Shown: positions 56,887-64,000 of the stretch, in pieces | Position numbering within the stretch: position 1 is the first letter of the stretch | Layout: each line of letters opens with the position of its first letter | DNA from: Fomitopsis serialis | Taxonomy: Eukaryota > Basidiomycota > Agaricomycetes > Polyporales > Fomitopsidaceae | Assembly (NCBI RefSeq): GCF_022376445.1 | Contig: NW_025955049.1 | Span: 95,954 to 159,953, forward strand | Length of the DNA stretch: 64,000 nucleotides | Reading direction: 5' to 3' | Translations under genes and position numbers: made by a program | Notes under the pieces: model-generated | Told to the model about the DNA's origin: nothing | The model's database searches: none | Seen by the model: only the letters and a program-made list of their open reading frames with translations

Positions 56887-57916
56887 GTCTGCTTGTGCCT
56901 TCACGATTTGACGATAGCGAGGCTATTATATAAGTGCCACTATATATGAACCACTGAGATGATGCAAATCCAATCAGCTTCGATTATATGAATTGTGTGA
57001 AGTGAACGTGAAGGTCGCACTGCCCTATGATGTATGGTATACACAGCCTACAGGGTGGCCGCTGTCAGGGTCACAAGTGTTAAAAATCACTGTTCACATG
57101 CGTGTATGTGATGATACCATTTCGCCGGTTGTATGAAAGTGCAGCCTGCCACAGTGTATGCGCATCCAGAAGGCTCTCATCAAACGGACGCCCTGACATA
57201 GCAACTTCAAGTCTTTGTTGAATCGTCAGTCGCAGAGTTCGGATGGTTCGAGTCTAGAGTCTAGATTGCATCACCTGTTGCATTGATCACTGCTGGATAG
57301 AAGCCTTCAACCCAGGTCATGAGCAACCAGAGAGAACACATAGAGTTTTGGTACATACTGATCGAGCCTCGTATGCACATTGGCTTGTTTGAATGTGCTT
57401 CGAGTGAGGTGTCAATCGTACGACGCGAAGCCCACGTCTAGTGACACTTGTGCCCGCGCCACGCGTACCCACATGATACGTTCTCGACTCGAGATCCGGA
57501 AGGCACCGAGTTATCCTTGATCTTCCTTGGGCAACGAGCCTGAGCTATATCTATGTATCAACGCGCCCGGGAGAAGTTGAGTGGACTTGGACAGATGCAA
57601 TAGCCACGCTATGACACCACGGCACCACGAGACTAAAACCCAAAATACGCGGCCTTCATATTGGATTGAGAACCTCTGCTAAAGATCAATTGTCATGTTT
57701 CATGACAAGTTCTCAACGCAGAGGCGATTATGTGGTCCCAATGGACGGTACGTGTACTGTGTTCATGGCCCTAAGTAGGAGACGTGATCAGCGTCAGATA
57801 TATGGAGCTTTGTGGGTATAAGAAGACTCGCAAAGGATTTAGAGAGGCGTTGCAGAAGTACTGACAATCAGCGCAACGTCGCAACACAGCCATCGCCCAT
57901 CCAACAACTTTCCAAA
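56887..57916. other. No gene recognised
   Basis: About 1 kb with no frame of note. It presumably carries the DUF6534 promoter on the left and the 3' flank of the acyl-CoA oxidase on the right. Confidence 0.5.
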
Positions 57917-60677
57917 CTATAACTTTGCTTTCCGCGTTGCAGATAATCGACGACCCCGGCGGAGCATAGGCTTGATATATTGCTGATTATACATGTCAGA
58001 TGATACAGACTCCGTGATAGAGTCCTGGCGCACCTCATAGCCACAAACAGGCTCTTCTGCATTAAGAGGTTCCATCTGAGCACGAGTCCATAATTGTTCG
58101 TAGACACTGCCATTGTAGACTCCTAACGCACTTCATCCGGAGCAGTCAGGCAGAGTCGTGAAACCGCGAACAGAAGACTGCTCACCTATCGAGTTGCCAG
58201 TCGGTGAACCCAAAGGCGTCGGTAAGGCCGATGGCCTCCGGAAGCAGCTCAATACATAGAAGATCGATAGCCGTGCGCAAAACTTTTGAAGGGTCTTCAC
58301 CAGCCTTCTGTGGCAACAATCCGAAAGATAGAATGTCCACCAACCCAGACTCGGCCAACGCCAGCAGCGTCTAGATCGGATCATAAGCAGTTATTCACTG
58401 ATAATATGACTAGCAGCACGTACCAGAGTACACAGCTTGCCAACAACACTCGCTTCTCGGGACGGAAGGACGTCCCGTAGATTTTCGACCAGTCCACGGA
58501 CTTGAGCACCGAGGTAAGCGTCTACCACAGCCTTCGAGACACGATTGTCCATGCTTGCATCAACGTCCTTTGTGTCCGCACGGTTCTTGACCATCGCTGC
58601 GGCACGCCTCTCGAGAAGACCGACCACCTGTCGCGGACTGGTCCAATCAGGCTCAGAGACTTCCGTCGCAAACTCTGGAAGCAACGAGCGCATGTAAGCA
58701 GAGGACGGAGGAAGCTTCGCCGCAGCATTGGCGGAGAATCCGGATGATTGCAGGGTCTTGTAGGTTTTGAGCGCTCCGCGAACTATCTGTAGGTCTAGTA
58801 CGAAGTTATCGCCTTCATAGCTGTGTATGGGACTGTCGTCAGCGACGCAACACGATGCCGATGGGAACACGCACGTCGTGGTAGGTAGGAAGTCAGCATA
58901 GTACCTCCCTATAGCGGCAAACTCGCTGAAGCCGTGTCCTCCCATAGCTCGGCGCGCCGTCTCCGCGTCCTGAGCGCCCATGGTCGTTGCGAGGATCTTG
59001 AGCGCGCACGATGTCAGATGCATCTCCGACACCATGGACACATTCCCGACTGCAAGCTGCTTGCTCATGACCTCCATCTGCACGAGCTGCGAAGGCAAGG
59101 CAAGTGAGCTTCAATGAGGCGGAATGAGACTGAAGGCATTCACCAAGCTCCGACCAAGTATAACGAAGATGTACGCGTGGGACAGAATTGGCAGCAGTCG
59201 GTAGTACACCCCGGGGTAAGTTATGACCTGCCGCTCGAGCCCATCTGCGCCTCGGTTCCCTTGTCGACGAACCATACAGTATCGGATAGATACGGTTGCC
59301 GCTACTCACTTGTTAGCGGATGCTGCCCATTGACTGGAATGTAGTACCTTTCGCCATGACCCATGCACCCTTGCCCACGAGGCTTGAAGAGGGTTGACTG
59401 TCAGAACAGTGGCTCGGATCTATCATGTTCATGCTTACAGCGAGCGTACGACCATCATCTATGGTGGGATGTGTCAATGCAAATTTTCAGGAGAGCTGTT
59501 CATTGACTTACCCCTGCATAACTCAGTTTGGCATGAGGCGGCCGGATATAACGGCCGTCTTCTGCGACTTGCGAGTACTCTGAGAGCATGTTCTCTCGTG
59601 GAATCCGGACTCGGTCGAATCTCGCAAACCCATTATCGACTGTTCCGTAACCTCCCATTGCCTTGGGGCCTTGTCAATTCATGATCAGCACTGACATAAC
59701 ACCGTAACCACTCCAGGAAGCTACCCTTACCGATATCACCAATCATGATCCCTGGAAGTGCCTTGTGGTCATCTATAGTGGATTAGGTTGACTATCGGCA
59801 GGGATGGACAGAATTATCTCACCTAGAGAACGCAGTTGGACGAGGAACAAATGGGGACCCATGGCCTTCCCGCCAGGAAGTATCAACTGCGCCTGTACGA
59901 CGCCGTGTGTAGCTGTTCGGCCTGCAGCGCCTGCCCACCACTTGGTACTCGTCAGCGTCGGCGAGTGTATCTCAAACTCTTGTTTCTCTGGAAAGTAGGT
60001 AGCCGTCGTTTCCAATGAGGCGACGTCCGAGCCATGCGCGAGCTCAGTTTGCAGGTATGTACTTGCTACAAGTCAGACATGCCTCTCCAAGGTATACACG
60101 CGCTCAGTGCTCACCCTTGTATACCTCGATTGATTACTAGTTCGCTGTACTTCTTGCGCAAGTAGGGACCACATTGATCCATGAAGACAGGATCAAATGC
60201 TTACGGATTCGAGTCAATACCCGTACCATCGACAGACTGCAGTACTCACTAGCGGAACTCAGGTGAATGGGCAGCTCTTCGTCTATTAGGTCGAGTGCCT
60301 CTGTTGTCTCTGCGTTGGACCATCCAAAGATGTCTTGAAGCTCGTAGATCCTGTTGGTCATTCTTATAGCCCGTTTGTACCGGTCCTTGCGTGTCATGAA
60401 TGGCCTGCTCGTCAGTTGTCATTGAGCCAACTCGTCTCTTCTCATTCTGCATACCGGTCTGACTTGTCGAAAACCGGGTCTTCAGATACAACTTTCAGTA
60501 AACGAGTGCGTACATCCCAATTTACTTTGCCACCTATGAGAAATAGTGAGTATCTGGTAGTCACGGAGATCCAGGGAGGTACTTACCATACAAGAAGTAG
60601 CACACTTGCTCGATGTCAAGGGTCGTACGTGCCCTCGCTGTCGCCATATCTGCTTTGGTTCTTTCTTCCGGTGGCAT
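57917..60677 (-). CDS. Acyl-CoA oxidase, peroxisomal (C-terminal AKL)
   Basis: First enzyme of peroxisomal beta-oxidation: FAD-dependent oxidation of acyl-CoA to trans-2-enoyl-CoA, releasing hydrogen peroxide. ATG gives MPPEERTKADMATARARTTL. Spliced exons read NWDVRTRLLKVVSEDPVF, YELQDIFGWSNAETTEALDL, FMDQCGPYLRKKYSELVINR, QTELAHGSDVASLETTATYF and TKWWAGAAGRTATHGVVQAQ. They continue RIPREHMLSEYSQV, RRAMGGHGFSE and YEGDNFVLDLQ, where the Glu is the catalytic base. The final exons give VYNGSVYEQLWTRAQM and KPMLRRGRRLSATRKAKL. AKL is a known variant of the PTS1 signal. At least a dozen introns are present, including a small exon for DDHKALPGIMIGDIG. All conserved landmarks occur in order, so the gene looks intact. 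Confidence 0.92.
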
Positions 60678-62787
60678 GATGCTGAGCTTGGTGAGGCTGC
60701 GGGCACAAGAGGATACAAGAGGGCGTCCCGCTTCCACCACTAGGCTGGTCGCAGCTCGCAGCTTTCGCGACCGAGCTGTACTGACGCTACATGGGTCACG
60801 AATAGCCAATATCCGTAGTTGGCGTCCGGGTCAGTCCGTGTGCCAATTAAAGCTTGTTCCTGTGTGTTACGATCTCGGGCATGTCACAAAATCGTGAGTG
60901 TCGAGACGCCGGGTGGTCGGGAAGCGACGTTCCCATTCTGTGCAGTGGACACAGTTGACTTGAACAATCTGGCATCTCCAGGTTCCAGCAGCAGGTCAAA
61001 GAGAAACGCGCATGTGAGGTGCTGAGTATACCGTGTCGCTAGATGATCTCCAGGCTGAATACTAAAGTTGAACTTACATTGATGAGTGAAGTCCGGCGGC
61101 AGCAACGTTCTGTATAGTTAGTCAGACCGGCGTTGGATAGGGGTTCCTGAACGGAGTGACAGTGTGTATCGAGCGCGAGTTAAACGTGAATGGTTCTGGG
61201 TCCAGTTTGATCACTGAACGTTGACAACGTTGAACGTTTGAACAGCCGTGACGCCTCCGAGTCGGGACGCTCGAATACATGAGCGATTACCATTTATGGT
61301 AACCGATACGACTCTGCCACTGGCAAGAGCATCGCGGCCTCGTACAGAACGCCGCCACTGACTGGCAGCTGCCTTAGACTCAGGAGAATTGTGAGTCGAC
61401 TCATTGGGTACCTTCGCATGAGTCACTTACTTATATTCATGGCGCAGGCCCGGGGGTGTAGACTGTTGCGGTAGGTCGTTGGCACCGCCGCAGCCATTGC
61501 CAACATGTACTAGTCTCCCCTAGGCAGACCCTGAAGAAGACCTCTTTGACGGAGGGAGGGGAGGACGGTCTTCAACATGTACAGCTCAGCCCAGTGATGA
61601 CGGACGGAGTCCATGGGTTATGCTCATGAACTCGACTGTAGGTTCTCGCCGTGCACCGACGACGGTGACTGGGAGCCGACTCGTGGGTGCTCACACTGAT
61701 GAAAGCGTAAATTCGGAGCGTAAACTGCAGCACGTAATGGTCTGTCGTTGGGTCTAGTTCCTGAGGGACCGTGAGGAACGCGCGTGAGGGCGCCGCGGCA
61801 TTGCCAACGCAGTTCAATAAGCTGTGAGTCGTCTCCTGGTATGATAGGTCCCTCATGATAGCGACTTACTCCATGGCCGTGGCAACTGCCCCCCTAGGAC
61901 CTATTATTCTCCATCTGGACTCTCACCGACCTGCACTACATACAATGACCACAGAACCATGCAGAGGAGGAAGCTGGCAACTTCGGTCGTGCGCAGTAAG
62001 TTCTATTGGTATTCCGTATTTAGTGCTTTTCTTCACTCATTCGAATCGTGTGACCGTCAGTGGCCTCATGTACGCTGCCATAGCCGGTACATAAGTAAAC
62101 TTAGACTCGAACTGCAAGGAGTTGCTTTGCCGAAAGACGAGATGTGAGTACTTGAGTAGTGGCTTGCGTAGGTCGGCTGCTTCAGGTCGCGCTGCCTTGA
62201 CACTTTGAGTCCATGTACTCTGTATGCATGCACAGATGTTGAATCCGTACTGATGCGCTATCCAACATATCGCGCTCCTCGTGACGTGCACTGCGTTGTC
62301 AGGGAGAGTCGCCTTGACAAATTACGGCCAAGTGAGTGACGATAAGTCAACGTGCGAGGCGACTTACCCACGCCTTTCGACTCCGTTACTTACGTGTGGA
62401 TCAAGTGTGGATTGTCATTGAACCGCACGACATCGACTAAACCGCGTAAGGTATCGCCATATGGTGTCGTCTTTCGCACATAGAGAGCTCGATAGACCCG
62501 TGAATGCTGTGAGTGATGTTCCGACGCGCAACATATGACAGTCTGTGTGCACCATATCACGTCGGAGAGAAGCGTCCAATCTCTCACCCGACGTATGTGC
62601 TAGTGTTCTTAGCCGGAGTCCTATCCAGTCCCTTGATACGAAGTGATGGAGGTCCCTGAATTCGAAGTCTACCCCGGTGCGTCTTTGGCTCTCATGCGAC
62701 AGAACTGACGCCGAGCGTCGATATAAGGATCGTCGTGGCCTGTCGCTCGTAGCGCGCCTTCGTCTTTTTCCTACTGATGTGCTGGGC
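60678..62787. other. No gene recognised; some internal similarity
   Basis: About 2.1 kb. Two stretches (about 61390-61510 and 61790-61900) share words in the same order (GAGTCG..TC, TTGCCAAC, GCGACTTACT-like), suggesting an old local duplication. Frames of 60-124 codons occur but none resembles a known family. The left end is the acyl-CoA oxidase promoter; the right end is the promoter of the DUF6534 gene. Confidence 0.35.
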
Positions 62788-64000
62788 ATGCCTTCCTTGA
62801 TACCGCTGGACGATTACCTCGGGGCCATCCTGATTGGGCTGCTTCTATCTACCGTGTGAGCAGCAAGGCGAATCCTACGAGCTTTCGCGCTGACGATAGT
62901 CAATCAGTTTGTACGGAGTAACTTGTCTTCAGACATACCTTTACTACACTCGGTATTCGAAGGGGGACGGTCGTGGTCTGAAAGCACTGGTGATCTTTCC
63001 GTACGCTTGGGTTTCAAATTCATGTCTCTCATCTCTTTCGCTCACAGGTTGCTATTATCTTGTGAGTACAAGGCGTAGAACGTGTTGTAACATGAAGAAT
63101 AACAGAAGCGTGCAACCGCCACTCTCATTCAGCGTTGTGGACACCTTCCATGTTATTTTGTTGACAATCTCTTACTATCACTATACCGTGACAAATTTCG
63201 GCGACTACATTGCGCTGGAAAATGACGTCTGGTCAGTGCAGGACATTGGGGATCTACAACGGGATAGTTACTCAGAGCTGCCATAGGAGCTTGTCGGTCC
63301 AGGTCGGCGTTGGAGTGAGTACCGCAAATCGCCCTGGAGCTCGCATATACGACCACGAGCTAACCTAGGGAAAGGCTTTGGCGGGATTTCTTGTGCAGCT
63401 GTGAGCAGCTCTCCCGACACATGCTGTCATCGTCTCACCCTCCGATAGCTTCTTTGCCTACCGAATATACGGGTGTACGTGCCTTCCTCCGTTTGGCCAC
63501 ATGTTTCGCTGACGCAGCACAGTAAGCGAGAGAAGGATACAGATTCCGGGTGCAATCGTGAGTCGATGTGCTACGACAGGTAGGGACTCCGTTCACAGCA
63601 CCCCGCAGTGTGTCCTGGCACTATTTCAACTAGGTAATGATTTATGGCCTTCACATAGCTGGTGATTTCTTGATGGATCTCCTGCCTTCTCGACAGCGTC
63701 TTTGATTGGTAAGCCCAGACGTTCGCCCATGATATCGCTTCTGTTCATTGACAACGATTCACGCCATAGCATACACCATCATCGGGTGAGCCTACATGTA
63801 CTGTGTACTGCATTATATTGCGGCCGGTGTGACCTTTCTCCACCAGCTTCGAGGATCATTACGTCGGTTCCATGAAGAATGGAGCGAGGGTGCGTCTACA
63901 ACTGCGGTCTCGTATAGAAGCATCATCGTCGTCACGCATCTTAGGCAACTATAGGCTGTGGCTTATCGGCGAACATCGCTTGTGATCTGGTCATAGCTGC
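62788..64000 (+). CDS. DUF6534-family membrane protein, cut by window edge
   Basis: ATG gives MPSLIPLDDYLGAILIGLLL. After an intron come YGVTCLQTYLYYTRYSKGDG, then VDTFHVILLTISYYHYTVTN, FGDYIALENDVW, LSVQVGVG and FFAYRIY, which follow the other two DUF6534 genes of this window step by step. The C-terminal half should lie beyond 64000. Some exon joins after 63300 are uncertain. Confidence 0.7.

Noticed and set aside
1..64000. CRISPR arrays, rRNA genes, telomeric TTAGGG arrays
   Set aside because: None seen. The repeats present are tandem or dispersed eukaryotic types.

Overview
The window is nuclear DNA of a filamentous basidiomycete, most likely a wood- or litter-associated Agaricomycete. 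Genes carry many 50-60 nt GT-AG introns. Typical families are present: DUF6534 membrane proteins, a microsomal cytochrome P450, a DHA2-type MFS transporter, and an agaricomycete-type integrase gene. No rRNA, tRNA, CRISPR array or bacterial-style operon was found. Gene models were built by hand from reading frames and splice signals, so exon edges are approximate.

Layout. 1.5-3.6 kb: an intact P450 on the minus strand. About 4.4-27 kb: a large accessory block that looks like one mobile element or a nest of related ones. It holds an intact HECT-like E3 ligase gene (5154-8984), an intact lysine-rich gene of unknown function (13263-15931), a degraded third gene (21745-23679) and an intact DDE integrase gene (23756-26246, minus). 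A family of roughly 190-bp repeat units (two at 9.4-9.8 kb, one at 16.1 kb, one at 21.4 kb) cuts the block into segments. Two of these segments are GC-rich and filled with shreds of ordinary fungal genes: ATP-citrate lyase, beta-mannosidase and an ACP-thioesterase. 27.8-29.9 kb: a DUF6534 membrane protein.

30-48 kb: a duplicated and rearranged zone. It has a 5'-truncated proline iminopeptidase fused to the edge of a duplicated ~1 kb segment, and a remarkable one-gene fusion of a diaminopropionate ammonia-lyase-like PLP enzyme with an M20 metallopeptidase. Two tandem MFS transporters follow. The second is broken by a 2.2 kb insertion carrying Helitron-type Pif1 helicase remains; the intact paralogue shows the empty site. 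A ~660 bp inverted-repeat element also sits here.

48-61 kb: mostly conserved housekeeping genes. These are long-chain acyl-CoA synthetase, La RNA-binding protein, a CHZ-type histone chaperone (divergent from La) and a peroxisomal acyl-CoA oxidase ending in AKL, with a second DUF6534 gene between them. The acyl-CoA synthetase and oxidase catalyse consecutive steps of fatty-acid breakdown. A third DUF6534 gene begins at 62.8 kb and is cut by the right edge.
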